A DNA stretch of 64,000 bases, from assembly GCF_000403455.2 (NCBI RefSeq), contig NZ_KE159759.1:156814-220813 (forward strand), read 5' to 3'. This stretch comes from Dorea sp. 5-2. GTDB taxonomy: Bacteria; Bacillota; Clostridia; Lachnospirales; Lachnospiraceae. This document shows, piece after piece, positions 44,979 to 53,740 of the stretch. Position 1 is the first letter of the stretch. Each line of letters opens with the position of its first letter. The notes beneath the pieces were generated by a model. That model was not told the DNA's origin and did not search any database. It saw nothing but the letters and a program-made list of their open reading frames with translations. Both the position numbers and the translations under genes were made by a program.

Positions 44979-45458
44979 TTGAATGATGTAAATACTTTAG
45001 AACGAATTGAAAAAATATTTCCTGATTATTTTCAAAGATTTAAATTGCCGGATGGAGCAAGGGAAGAATCAATAAGAGTATATAGAGCATGTAGAAGTGG
45101 AAAATGTGATAAGAACTCTTTTTTACCTTCTTTTGAGGAAAATGGCTGTGTAATCAATCCCTTAGTAGATTCGATGGATCCAGGACAGTATTCTCTATCG
45201 ACATTCGAGAAACCTAAAGATGTGAAAAGATTTGCAGGCGTTATATCTGATATGAAAGTTCCTTACCAAATTGCAGTTGGAAAGACCAATCCCAGACATG
45301 GATTGGTACAACGAACGAGGGAAAGAACAAAGAAAAGAACGTCACATGTTGATTGGTGGCTTTATAAAAACGCATCGCCATATGATGAGTTTGAAATGAT
45401 AGTTGATTTTGAAGAATATCTTCAAAACTATATGAAAGAAAGAGATGAAAAGAAATGA
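44979..45458 (+). CDS. Candidate toxin of a SecB-chaperone module (possible ADP-ribosyltransferase-like fold)
   Basis: This is a 159-residue soluble protein I cannot name. The TTG start has GAGGA six or seven bases upstream. Visible segments: IRVYRACRSGKCDKNSFLPS, DPGQYSLSTFEKPKDVKRFA, IAVGKTNPRHGLVQRTRERT and HVDWWLYKNASPYDEFEMI. The order of VYR, SLST and a terminal EFE recalls the R-S-E layout of ADP-ribosyltransferases, a weak but notable hint. It is AT-rich relative to neighbours and overlaps the next gene (ATGA). The fold and role are inference. Confidence 0.55.
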   Translation: MNDVNTLERIEKIFPDYFQRFKLPDGAREESIRVYRACRSGKCDKNSFLPSFEENGCVINPLVDSMDPGQYSLSTFEKPKDVKRFAGVISDMKVPYQIAVGKTNPRHGLVQRTRERTKKRTSHVDWWLYKNASPYDEFEMIVDFEEYLQNYMKERDEKK

Positions 45459-46183
45459 AAGAATTTATAAAATTGGAAAAATATGGGCATCTTTATATTG
45501 ACAAGGTTCTTTTTGAATCATATTTTCCAATTATTTTCACTTGTGTAAATGATAATAAGGATATTTTTATATGCGTATGCTGTCAAAATAATGAAAAAGG
45601 ATGCAAGTGGCTACTTGGAAAAACCGATGGAATAAGCATTGTAAAAATACTTAAAGATGAGATGACAATTCGGCAGTTGCTATTAGAAAATTCATCAGGA
45701 AATATCTCTGTTGATTATGTGAAAAATACTGGATATGTAGTAGCTTATGATAATTCGGATTGGGATGTGAATAGTCCATATTTGCCTAAAGAAGATTCGT
45801 ATATGTATGCAGAAGATGGAGAGTTTGAAGATGAGATTAATTATTTTTCGTCACTGAATTATTGTATATCTTATAATAAGGAATACTATAAAAGTTTGGA
45901 CACATTAGAAACAATAAAAACAATAAGCAAAGGAATTGAGCCCGTGACAGAAGCATTGGCTCAATTGACATTGGCTGTTGGAACTATTTCAATCCCAAGC
46001 GAAATCGTCAGCACATTAAAAGTGTTTGGAAAATTGTGTGCTAACCTTGTAATCACTACAGAAAAATATACAAATCAAGGAAATTATAAATCCGTGTATG
46101 ATGAATCTTTTAGTGTAGTGTCAGAAGACTTAAGTATAAAAGTAGAATCAGAGAATAATAATTATTATGCGGATGCAGCATAA
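45455..46183 (+). CDS. DUF6575-like protein, candidate antitoxin of the SecB-like module
   Basis: The 242-residue protein has an N-terminal domain (LEKYGHLYIDKVLFESYFPI, then KWLLGKTDGISIVKILKDEM and MTIRQLLLENSSG) that looks like DUF6575 from memory. The C-terminal half (TLETIKTISKGIEPVTEAL) is helical and possibly amphipathic. It lies between the candidate toxin and the SecB-like chaperone, the position of the antitoxin in TAC operons. No catalytic motif is visible. Codon use is AT-rich as in its two neighbours. Confidence 0.5.
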   Translation: MKEFIKLEKYGHLYIDKVLFESYFPIIFTCVNDNKDIFICVCCQNNEKGCKWLLGKTDGISIVKILKDEMTIRQLLLENSSGNISVDYVKNTGYVVAYDNSDWDVNSPYLPKEDSYMYAEDGEFEDEINYFSSLNYCISYNKEYYKSLDTLETIKTISKGIEPVTEALAQLTLAVGTISIPSEIVSTLKVFGKLCANLVITTEKYTNQGNYKSVYDESFSVVSEDLSIKVESENNNYYADAA

Positions 46184-46193
46184 AGGAGAAAAA

Positions 46194-46583
46194 ATGAGTG
46201 GTTTTAATAGTGCATTGACATTGCAAAAAATGGTATTTGATAGAATTGAATTTAATAGGAAAGGTTTTAAGAATAACAAAGAATTGGAATTTGAATTGCA
46301 AGTACAAATAGGTTTGGATAAAAACAGCACATATAAAGTAACACTTGTTTTGAATGGAACAAAACAAGACGAATATGATATTGTTATTAGTTTATCTGGT
46401 TTCTTTGCGATTGAGACACAAGAAGAATTGGATGATAATGTGGTTCGAAATTTAATAAATAAAAATGCTGTGGCAATTTTGATGCCTTATCTCAGAAGTG
46501 AGCTCACTTTATTGACAGCGCAACCCGATACAGATAGCGTAGTATTACCACCTTTCAATATTAATAAGATGTTTAAAAATTAA
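46194..46583 (+). CDS. SecB-like chaperone
   Basis: The 129-residue protein starts at ATG 46194 (AAAGGAG just upstream, better than the in-frame 46167). It follows the SecB pattern: MVFDRIEFNRKGFKNNKE, the beta-rich middle with VISLSGFFAIETQEEL, NKNAVAILMPYLRSELTLLT and the C-terminal VVLPPFNINKMF. Clostridia do not use SecB for export; solitary SecB-like proteins there generally belong to toxin-antitoxin-chaperone operons, where the chaperone stabilises the antitoxin. That context fits the two upstream genes. Confidence 0.8.
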   Translation: MSGFNSALTLQKMVFDRIEFNRKGFKNNKELEFELQVQIGLDKNSTYKVTLVLNGTKQDEYDIVISLSGFFAIETQEELDDNVVRNLINKNAVAILMPYLRSELTLLTAQPDTDSVVLPPFNINKMFKN

Positions 46584-46607
46584 CATGAGCTAAAAAATCG
46601 GTAGCCG

Positions 46608-46896
46608 TCATAATTTATCGTACCCTTTTTGCCTTCGGTACTCCCTGGCGATCTTCATCCCCTCTGCGATCTCACATGCCTGAGCATAATAATAATTCAC
46701 CGCGCTTTCCAGGACATTTCTCCGCTTTCCTTCTAAGTAAGTCCCGGCTAAGCGCCACTTCTCTCAGATACGGCTGTTTCATCCCGTCAGCCAGGATATA
46801 ATTCTCCTGGCTGTCAAGATCCACGACCAATTGCGGCGAATCTCCAATAATCAGCCGATTCCCCTCCTGCCATACCTCAATCTTTCTGCTTCCCAT
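46608..46896 (-). pseudogene. Frameshifted small HipA-associated protein
   Basis: From ATG 46896 (AAGGTG upstream) the frame reads SRKIEVWQEGNRLIIGDSPQ and LADGMKQPYLREVALSRD; then the sense continues in another frame as YLEGKRRNVLESAVNYYYAQ and AREYRRQKGYDKL to a TGA at 46608. The two parts join at about 46740 after a single-base shift. The family is unknown to me. It follows the truncated kinase gene by nine bases and was probably co-expressed with it. Confidence 0.6.
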
Positions 46897-46905
46897 CTGA
46901 TCACC

Positions 46906-47511
46906 TTACCAATACTTCTTCCTTTTCCATATCTTTTTCCCTTGCAGAAATGCTCTCAGGTATTCTAACTTCTGCCCGATCGTATGCGATATCGCTTCCG
47001 CACGCTCAACCGGCATATCCGTATATTTCTCAAACATTTCTTTTGCCTCCTGCGGGAAATCATCAAGCAGATCCAGGCAGAACAGATCCATATGCTCAAC
47101 ATACCGAAGCATATCAACTTCTCTCTTACAAAATGAACTCACCGCGATCTCCAATAGGTTTTGACCAGACGGAATCATCTCACTATTATAAAACAAAGAA
47201 TTACCCGTATCAAAAATCGGCGCCATTGCGATTAACGAATGCCTTGCCGGATCATAAAGGAATCCAAAATTATTAAAATGCCTGTCTACATTACTCAGAA
47301 TAAAATCTGTCAGAATCATGTACTCCAACTGAGTCCGGACCACTTCTTCCCTCATCCCATAACAGACTGCCTGCCGGATAATCGCCTCATAATCCGAAAC
47401 ACTGTTCGGCACTTTATGATCCCTGATCAGTTGATATGCCGATACAAACTCATATTTTGCAGAAGTGAACAGCGGGTTAAGCGAACATGGATATTCAACG
47501 ATCACTCGCAA
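46906..47511 (-). pseudogene. HipA-like kinase C-terminal part, 5'-truncated
   Basis: The 201-residue frame contains the catalytic part of a HipA/phosphatidylinositol-kinase-like fold: ILTDFILSNVDRHFNNFGFL (catalytic DRHxxN) and IAMAPIFDTGNSLFY (metal-binding D). The N-terminal lobe, with the ATP-binding loop, is absent; the frame begins at a TTG with no ribosome binding site exactly at a small palindrome beside the flavin reductase gene. It is therefore probably a non-functional fragment left by a deletion. Confidence 0.7.
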
Positions 47512-47525
47512 ATAACACTTTCGTG

Positions 47526-48137
47526 TTATTCACTTGCAATTGGCTTAAAATCACTGGCAGGATGCTTGCATAGCGGACAGATAAAGTCTTCCGGCAGAAC
47601 ATCTCCTTCGTAGATATATCCGCACACCGTACAGACGAATCCCTTCTTCTTTCCATCTGTCTTAGGCGCCGCCTTAATATTCTTCTGATAATAACTGTAA
47701 GTCACGGACTCTCCGTCAGACAAGACACCGGCATCCGTTACTTCTGCCAGAAACAGTGTATGGGTGCCAAGATCCGTTGCAGAGATCACCTTTGCAGAAA
47801 TATAGGCATTGCATTCTTCCGCAATATATACAATCCCATTCTCCGCTCTTTGGAATGCAATCTCTTCTAACTTGTCAACATTCGCACCGCTTTGGAATCC
47901 CCAGTGCTTATAAGTATCAAACTTTGAATCTTCTGTAAGGACAGAGACATTGAAAGATCCTGTTCTCTGGATCATATCATGGGTGTAATTCTTCTTGTTC
48001 ACGGCAACCGTGATCCTGTTCGGCTCCGTCGTAACCTGGGTTACCGTATTCACGATACAGCCGTTGTCCTTCTCCCCTTCTCTTGCTGTCAGGATAAACA
48101 GTCCATAGGTTAGCTTATACATTGCTTTTTTGTCCAT
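47526..48137 (-). CDS. Flavin reductase-rubredoxin fusion protein
   Basis: The 203-residue protein has an N-terminal flavin reductase-like FMN-binding domain (KLTYGLFILTAREGEKDNGC, NRITVAVNKKNYTHDMI, GSFNVSVLTEDS) and a C-terminal rubredoxin domain with FVCTVCGYIYEGDVLPEDFI followed by CPLC, giving the two CxxC iron ligands. Such fusions shuttle electrons in oxygen or nitric oxide detoxification of anaerobes. The start at 48137 has GAGGAAG upstream. Confidence 0.92.
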   Translation of the reverse strand: MDKKAMYKLTYGLFILTAREGEKDNGCIVNTVTQVTTEPNRITVAVNKKNYTHDMIQRTGSFNVSVLTEDSKFDTYKHWGFQSGANVDKLEEIAFQRAENGIVYIAEECNAYISAKVISATDLGTHTLFLAEVTDAGVLSDGESVTYSYYQKNIKAAPKTDGKKKGFVCTVCGYIYEGDVLPEDFICPLCKHPASDFKPIASE

Positions 48138-48236
48138 CTTTTCTTCCTCCTACATGTGGGCGCCTCATTAACACCTCGAATTACTAAAAGTATACATAAA
48201 TATTCCTCAAATAACAATATGCAAAACAACTAAACC

Positions 48237-48538
48237 ACAGCTTCTATGAGTAACTTATCTCCTAATTGGATTCTTCTTACTCCGATCTGTTTATTCTTAT
48301 GTCTCATATGTCCCATCCTCTATTCCTTCAAAACTAATGGAAAACACGGCATAGTCCGCAGATAACTTCTCCGCCAGAAGATGCTACATCGTCGTCTTGC
48401 CATATTGGCGCGCTCTGTTGATCACAAAGTATCCCCCCTGTCAATCAACGCCTTCGTCTCTTCCAGTCTGCCCTTCATATCTACCATGTAGTGTTCTTCA
48501 CGATAACATAATCCCGCCGTATTAAAACGCTTACACAT
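48237..48538 (-). pseudogene. AAA-ATPase (PD-(D/E)XK-type) remnant
   Basis: From ATG 48538 the frame reads CKRFNTAGLCYREEHYMVDM, GRLEETKALIDRGDTL then TGA; shifted sequence continues VINRARQYGKTTM, a P-loop-like motif, and SADYAVFSISFEGIEDG to about 48312. This is the N-terminus of the AAA-ATPase family common in Clostridia. Downstream to 48237 lies an unrelated short frame (QIGVRRIQLGDKLLIEAVV). The gene is truncated and frameshifted. Confidence 0.7.
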
Positions 48539-48603
48539 ATTTGCCACACTCCTTGCCGTGCAAATCAATAGAACCAAACTATTTATCAGATAGTATAACA
48601 ATT

Positions 48604-48643
48604 TTAAAAAGGGGATTCAATGACAAACTGTCAAATCATCCCC
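48604..48643 (-). terminator. Rho-independent terminator
   Basis: GGGGAT (48611-48616) pairs with ATCCCC (48638-48643), with an inner TGACA/TGTCA pairing, and TTTTT follows in the minus direction. It terminates the 48669-49241 gene. Confidence 0.8.
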
Positions 48644-48668
48644 TGTCGTTCTCTGTCTGTATTCTTCT

Positions 48669-49241
48669 TTAGATATTTTGTCCCCAGATTATGTAATCGA
48701 TTTTCTTAGTGTCACTGAGCCATGAATATCCGGGTAACATCTCGTCAAATATTCTGATATTCTCCTTCGCTTCTGCCGTCTTAAGATATTCTTTGTACCA
48801 GCCTTCTATCTTTCCGTAAATCTCAATAATCGAATCCTGCCTGTCGCTGTCGCTTTTACCCACAGGTTTCAGTCCAAGGAATTTTAAGACCCGGCTGTCC
48901 CAAATCGGCTTATCTGGATTCAGCGTTGCCAACATCTTACTGGCAAAAGACGCTTCTGTCATATCTGTAGAAATATAGATATTGCAAAGAATATTTTCAA
49001 AAGTCACCTCTTCTTTGCTCTTATTTCTTTCTAATATCTGATAGTATTTCTCACGCCACGTTTGATCACGCCTGACTCTGTAGAAATGATTATACTTCTT
49101 TTGAAACTTCTCATCCTTAGAAACATCTGTCTTAGAAACATTTTTGAGGATATACTCATATTCCGGAAGACCCAAGGCTTCTGCCAAAACTTTCTGTAAA
49201 CTGCACTCTGCATCAATGATCCTTGTTGTATTTTCGTTCAT
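48669..49241 (-). CDS. Conserved hypothetical protein
   Basis: This is a 190-residue soluble, mostly helical protein I do not recognise with certainty. Visible segments: LAEALGLPEYEYILKNVSKT, ATLNPDKPIWDSRVLKFLGL and the ending KKIDYIIWGQ. The IWDSRV-FLG pattern recalls helix-hairpin-helix-like DNA glycosylase relatives, but no catalytic motif is evident. It has its own terminator and AT-rich flanks, so it is probably an independent accessory gene. Confidence 0.6.
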   Translation of the reverse strand: MNENTTRIIDAECSLQKVLAEALGLPEYEYILKNVSKTDVSKDEKFQKKYNHFYRVRRDQTWREKYYQILERNKSKEEVTFENILCNIYISTDMTEASFASKMLATLNPDKPIWDSRVLKFLGLKPVGKSDSDRQDSIIEIYGKIEGWYKEYLKTAEAKENIRIFDEMLPGYSWLSDTKKIDYIIWGQNI

Positions 49242-49404
49242 ATTCCGACTCCTTTTCGCTCATGTACGTATAGTAATCTCCTTCCTGTTGTTTATATAGG
49301 ATATATCGGATGATTAACAGGTCGTAATAACTATTTTGTATTCTATTTAAAATTTGGTATTCATATTGACTTTTTTATAATCAACCTAATGTTTCATGTT
49401 TATT

Positions 49405-50493
49405 TTACTTCCTACTTTTAAAATCGAAATAAACACATATCGATTCATGTCTCACATGTCTCGCATCATAAAAATCTTCGTCTTTCATTTCCAAATCATA
49501 GGGATTATATGTTCCCACTATCTTCAAATCATACTTTGCGGCAATGCTTTCTGCATAATCCTCAAGTTCTTTTACAATAGGATAATTTGCTTCCTCGCTT
49601 TCTATTCTATTCCATAATGAAGGTGATACCGGAGATAAGAATATATCTACTTCCACACTTTGATCCAATAAATATCTTATAAGTTTTTCAAATATATCTT
49701 TACTATATTCACTAATATGCTCACCTTTAGAAAACTGATACTCTATATTATATTCTTCTGAATCTTTTTCTACATCCATTGCAGTCCTTTTTTGATAGGA
49801 TAAAGCATATTTCCAACTGGCATCCGGCATATAATATGGATCTATAAAGTTTTCGCCAACAACTCCCCATCTTTCCCTATCATTAACATACGAATTCATT
49901 GCTTGTACATGATCAGCGGCAGCTTGAAAATATACTATGGAAAACATTTGCCTTATTTTTGTCTCTATCTCTTTCGAACCGCTTGTCTTGGGTTTCTCAA
50001 CCGCTTCTTCATTCAAAATCTCAAGCATATAATCCGCATAAACCTTCAAGCTCTCATGTCTTTCGAATGTCTGGTAAAGCAAAGCATCAAAAAAATATGA
50101 ATCCACACAAAAAATCACCCTGTCTACTTTTTTATTATAAGCTTCCATTAAACCAAACTGTGCTAATATATCATAAAAGTCAGCCCCACTCACTCCCAGA
50201 TTATAGAAATCATCCGTACCTACATTTTCTGAACGCACCCCCATCACAAGGCTTGGTCCTACCGCTACACACCCTACTTTATCCGGCATCCCCTTAATGA
50301 TATGATGCTTCACTTCTCTCTCATTCACATTACTACTACCAAAATGTGTCGGTTTCCCACTCAAAACAGACTCTGCTATCTCCTTGCTATAATCATGATA
50401 GATATTCGCCGGATCGATATAGACATTCGTAAAGACTAATACAAACAGCAACGGTATCACTAATAAAAATCTCAGCCACTTACTTTTTCCCAT
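49405..50493 (-). CDS. Membrane-anchored SGNH/DltD-like acyltransferase partner
   Basis: About 362 residues from ATG 50493 (AGGAG directly upstream). An N-terminal membrane anchor (FLLVIPLLFVLVFTNVYID) is followed by an exported domain with VAVGPSLVMGVRSENVG (a GxSxxxG-like nucleophile block), FYNLGVSGADFYDILAQFGL and the terminal FYDARHVRHESI, where an Asp-x-x-His is expected. These are features of SGNH proteins that work with MBOAT transferases. It lies just downstream of an MBOAT gene and probably completes acyl transfer outside the cell. Confidence 0.75.
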   Translation of the reverse strand: MGKSKWLRFLLVIPLLFVLVFTNVYIDPANIYHDYSKEIAESVLSGKPTHFGSSNVNEREVKHHIIKGMPDKVGCVAVGPSLVMGVRSENVGTDDFYNLGVSGADFYDILAQFGLMEAYNKKVDRVIFCVDSYFFDALLYQTFERHESLKVYADYMLEILNEEAVEKPKTSGSKEIETKIRQMFSIVYFQAAADHVQAMNSYVNDRERWGVVGENFIDPYYMPDASWKYALSYQKRTAMDVEKDSEEYNIEYQFSKGEHISEYSKDIFEKLIRYLLDQSVEVDIFLSPVSPSLWNRIESEEANYPIVKELEDYAESIAAKYDLKIVGTYNPYDLEMKDEDFYDARHVRHESICVYFDFKSRK

Positions 50494-50507
50494 AACTCCT
50501 ACACACC

Positions 50508-52019
50508 TCAAAATTGAAAATATATAAAAGAGGACGTCCCTACCATCCCATAGAACAGGATTGCAAAAACTTCCAGATAGATCGCCAGACAGCAAAACCA
50601 TCCATTTTGCTCGTCCAGCTTCTCTGTGACAGACGACCCGTTATATTGCAGGAAATCCGCTATTATCAATACAACCACTCCTAAAACCATTACGAGCAGG
50701 TCAGAAACCGTCAGTCCAAAAGCCTCAAAAGCGGATGCTAATGGCGTATATGCTACTGGAGTCTCTACCATATGCCTGAACACCGACAGCGCCGCCATCG
50801 TACCGTTAGAGCAGACAAATACCCAACAAATACAGATCAGCAGCAGGGTCCTTACACTCTGGAACAAACGCCGGCTGAAACATTCCTTACCTGTCCTCCC
50901 GGCTCCCTGCCATTTTGTCAGCAGGGGCTGCGCCAGGTCACTGGCTATCAGTATAAAGCAGGGGATCACGGCGGAAGCAATAAAATAGTACCCTGTCCCG
51001 CCATGCCATACCCCGATCAAAAACCATAAAACAAGCATGGACAGATAAAATGGCATTTTTTTACCGGTTTTCTTCCCAAACTTTTTCTTGCACTTTTTCC
51101 CGAGCTTCACCATGGGCTTTGAGATCTGCACCGGATACATGACATAATCCTTAAACCACAGCCCCAACGTGATATGCCATCTCTGCCAGAACTCCTGTAC
51201 GCTCCTCGAGAAGAACGGCGCATTGAAATTTTCCGGCAGCCTGATCCCAAACAACTCCGACGCTCCCAGTATGATATCCATACAGCCAGAGAAATCCGTA
51301 TATAGCTGGACTGCATAAGCAAGCGTCGCCCCTATGATCCCGATCGCGCTGTAGTCTCCATAGCTGCCATATACTGTAGACACGATCATGCCAAACCTTT
51401 CGGAAATTACCAGCTTCTTAAAATACCCCCACAGCATGCGCCTTATGCCGTACATGATATTTTCATACCTTAGCGGCATCCTCTTATCAAACTGGCTTTT
51501 CATCTCCTGGAATCTCGTTACTGGTCCCGAGATCACCTGCGGAAAATAGTAAATGAATAACGCCACCGTAAAAATATTCCGTTCTGCCCTGTAAGACTCC
51601 CAGGAAACCTCGATCAGGTAACCAATTGCTGACAGGACAAAATATGACAGCCCTATTACAGGGGCAAACTGCAGCCAGCCGATATCCCTGCCCACACGGA
51701 ATAATTCCAGAAACAGTGAGCAGAGATTGTAGGCATATTTCAGTGCTACAAGAACCGCTGCCAGTGCAACTATCGCCAGCGCCAACACGAGCCTTCGCAT
51801 CTTCCCATGGCTTTTTTCTATCAAAACCGCACCCACGTACGTCACAAAAACCACATAACAAATGAGCAGGGCCAGTTTAGGCTTACTCGCTGCCGATATG
51901 CTTATGTAGAAGAACAGGCTGGCAAAAAGCAGGATATATTTCTGCATTCCCTGGAATACATAAAATAATATGGCTGCCGCTGTCAAAAAAAACATGAAAT
52001 CTAAACTAACTAAATTCAT
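50508..52019 (-). CDS. MBOAT-family O-acyltransferase
   Basis: The 503-residue polytopic protein shows FAPVIGLSYFVLSAIGYLIE, the VQEFWQRWHITLGLWFKDYV region and the catalytic histidine LIGVWHGGTGYYFIA, all MBOAT hallmarks. It is a second, distinct MBOAT, only distantly similar to that at 27794-29230. It is flanked by an SGNH partner and an ACP, suggesting that the ACP-bound acyl group made by this cluster is passed through it to a surface polymer. Confidence 0.92.
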   Translation of the reverse strand: MNLVSLDFMFFLTAAAILFYVFQGMQKYILLFASLFFYISISAASKPKLALLICYVVFVTYVGAVLIEKSHGKMRRLVLALAIVALAAVLVALKYAYNLCSLFLELFRVGRDIGWLQFAPVIGLSYFVLSAIGYLIEVSWESYRAERNIFTVALFIYYFPQVISGPVTRFQEMKSQFDKRMPLRYENIMYGIRRMLWGYFKKLVISERFGMIVSTVYGSYGDYSAIGIIGATLAYAVQLYTDFSGCMDIILGASELFGIRLPENFNAPFFSRSVQEFWQRWHITLGLWFKDYVMYPVQISKPMVKLGKKCKKKFGKKTGKKMPFYLSMLVLWFLIGVWHGGTGYYFIASAVIPCFILIASDLAQPLLTKWQGAGRTGKECFSRRLFQSVRTLLLICICWVFVCSNGTMAALSVFRHMVETPVAYTPLASAFEAFGLTVSDLLVMVLGVVVLIIADFLQYNGSSVTEKLDEQNGWFCCLAIYLEVFAILFYGMVGTSSFIYFQF

Positions 52020-52052
52020 CGCACGATACCCATATCCTTTTACCGTCCAACC

Positions 52053-52295
52053 CTACTGTCCCAATTCCAGGATAATATCAACCATCTCTCCCACGTTCTT
52101 CATCGTGACCACTTTTCCCATCGGGATCTTAAAAGAAAACTCTTCTTCTACCGCTACCACCAGATTGATATGTTCAAAAGAATCCCATCCATCTACATCA
52201 TCTGCCACCGTCTGGTCATTCAGTTCGATCGTTTCATCATCCAGCACATCCCTGAAAACCTCGTTTAACCTTACATATACTTCTTCTCTTGTCAT
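52053..52295 (-). CDS. Acyl carrier protein
   Basis: An 80-residue acidic protein starting at ATG 52295 (GGAGGAG upstream). The phosphopantetheine site is DGWDSFEHINLVVAVEEEF, with serine after WD. It is not the fatty-acid ACP context: neighbours are MBOAT, MaoC dehydratase, transketolase and FkbH-like genes, so it probably carries a dedicated acyl group such as a glycerate-derived unit. Confidence 0.9.
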   Translation of the reverse strand: MTREEVYVRLNEVFRDVLDDETIELNDQTVADDVDGWDSFEHINLVVAVEEEFSFKIPMGKVVTMKNVGEMVDIILELGQ

Positions 52296-52392
52296 TCTTA
52301 TCTCCTCCTGTTTATTTCTCATATTTGAATTATTGCATCATCAGCCGGTTGTCTCACAGCCAGATATAACATCTATTACGCTTTCATTACGG

Positions 52393-52821
52393 CTATTTCA
52401 TCACAAGCACTTTCATTTTAGCCCTGGAAACCATTTTATTCTCCTGGTTGCGGATCACGGCTTTTATCCGGATCAGCCCCAAAGCCTCTTCTTTTTCAAA
52501 CACCTCGCCTGTTACTGTCAGGATATCCCCGGCAAAAACCGGCTTCAAAAAAGATAACTCTTCAAAGCTATGGATCAGGCTGTATCTCCCCGGCAGGTAT
52601 ACACCGGCAAGAGTTGAATAAAGCGATGCCGTAAGCATACCAAATGCAACATGCCCTGGGAATTTTCCCCGTCCGATCTCCTGTGCAAAACCATCATCCT
52701 GATGCAGCGGATTCTCATCACCGGATATTTTACGGAATTGATCTTCCATCTCCTGTGTGATCTCCCTGGTGAAAGCCTCCTTTGCCCCTACTGTTATTTC
52801 TGAAAATGTATATCTATTCAT
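52393..52821 (-). CDS. MaoC-like hot-dog dehydratase
   Basis: The 142-residue protein has EDQFRKISGDENPLHQDDGF with the MaoC catalytic Asp/His (DxNPxH), then GHVAFGMLTASLYSTLAG. MaoC-like enzymes hydrate or dehydrate enoyl thioesters, often ACP-bound. Start taken at ATG 52821, which overlaps the end of the transketolase subunit gene. In this cluster it may act on the ACP-linked intermediate. Confidence 0.85.
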   Translation of the reverse strand: MNRYTFSEITVGAKEAFTREITQEMEDQFRKISGDENPLHQDDGFAQEIGRGKFPGHVAFGMLTASLYSTLAGVYLPGRYSLIHSFEELSFLKPVFAGDILTVTGEVFEKEEALGLIRIKAVIRNQENKMVSRAKMKVLVMK

Positions 52822-53737
52822 CTCCAAGATACCCCTTTATCCTCTGGCATATGCTGCCTGCATCCAGCCCGTTCGCTTTCCTTACTTCTTTATGCGTCCC
52901 GTATCCAGACGCAAAGACATCCTCAAGCCCAATGCTTTTTACCTTTACTCCCAAGCCATTCTTTGCGGCTGCCTCCGCAACCATGCTTCCGAGCCCTCCA
53001 TATACATTATGCTCCTCTACAGTTATCACCATCTTGGCGCCTTCCACTTTTTTCAATATATCCGGCTCGTTGAAAGGCTTGATCACCGGGATATTTACTA
53101 AAGCGGCATGGATATCGTCTTTTTCTAATAAAGAGACAGCCTCATCTACTTCTTCTAATATGCTGCCTGTCGTAAAGATCACTGCATCGCTTCCTTCCCG
53201 TATCAGATCATTTGTATCTGCCGACATCCGGTATCCTTCCTCAAAAAACTCCTTCTCATGGTTCATCCCGATCCGCAGATAGACCGGCCCTGTATGCTCA
53301 TAAGCGATCTGCAGGCATTCCGCCGCCTGCCTTGGCGTTGCAGGAGACAGGATCATCAGGTTAGGGATCGCCCGCAATACTGCGACGTCTTCTGTCGTAT
53401 GATGCGTCGGGCCAAGGGAGCTCCAGGACAGCCCGCTCCCCATACCTATGATCTTCACATTCAGGTCCTGGAAACAGACGTCGTCCCGGATAAATTCCAA
53501 AGAACGATATGCCAAAAAGGCTCCTGCCGTAAATACAAAAGGTATCTTCCCCACTGACGCCATTCCCGCCGCGGCAGCTACCATATTTTCCTCACTGATC
53601 CCAAAATTATAAATCTGCTTTGGGAAATTCCTCCGGAACATCTCATCATATCCCGTCCCGCTATCTGCCAGGATATGCAGCACCCTGGGATCATTTTCTG
53701 CCAATTCCATTAATTTTCCAATATAAGCGCTCTGCAT
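52814..53737 (-). CDS. Transketolase-like, C-terminal subunit
   Basis: The 307-residue subunit contains the pyrimidine-binding part (FPKQIYNFGISEENMVAAAA with the activating glutamate) and the C-terminal domain (GTGYDEMF, SDAVIFTTGSILEEVDEAV, VITVEEHNVYGGLGSMVAEA). It pairs with the upstream N-terminal subunit gene, the split form common in Clostridia secondary clusters. It is probably not the central pentose-phosphate enzyme but a dedicated two-carbon transferase. Confidence 0.9.
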   Translation of the reverse strand: MQSAYIGKLMELAENDPRVLHILADSGTGYDEMFRRNFPKQIYNFGISEENMVAAAAGMASVGKIPFVFTAGAFLAYRSLEFIRDDVCFQDLNVKIIGMGSGLSWSSLGPTHHTTEDVAVLRAIPNLMILSPATPRQAAECLQIAYEHTGPVYLRIGMNHEKEFFEEGYRMSADTNDLIREGSDAVIFTTGSILEEVDEAVSLLEKDDIHAALVNIPVIKPFNEPDILKKVEGAKMVITVEEHNVYGGLGSMVAEAAAKNGLGVKVKSIGLEDVFASGYGTHKEVRKANGLDAGSICQRIKGYLGDE

Positions 53738-53740
53738 AGG

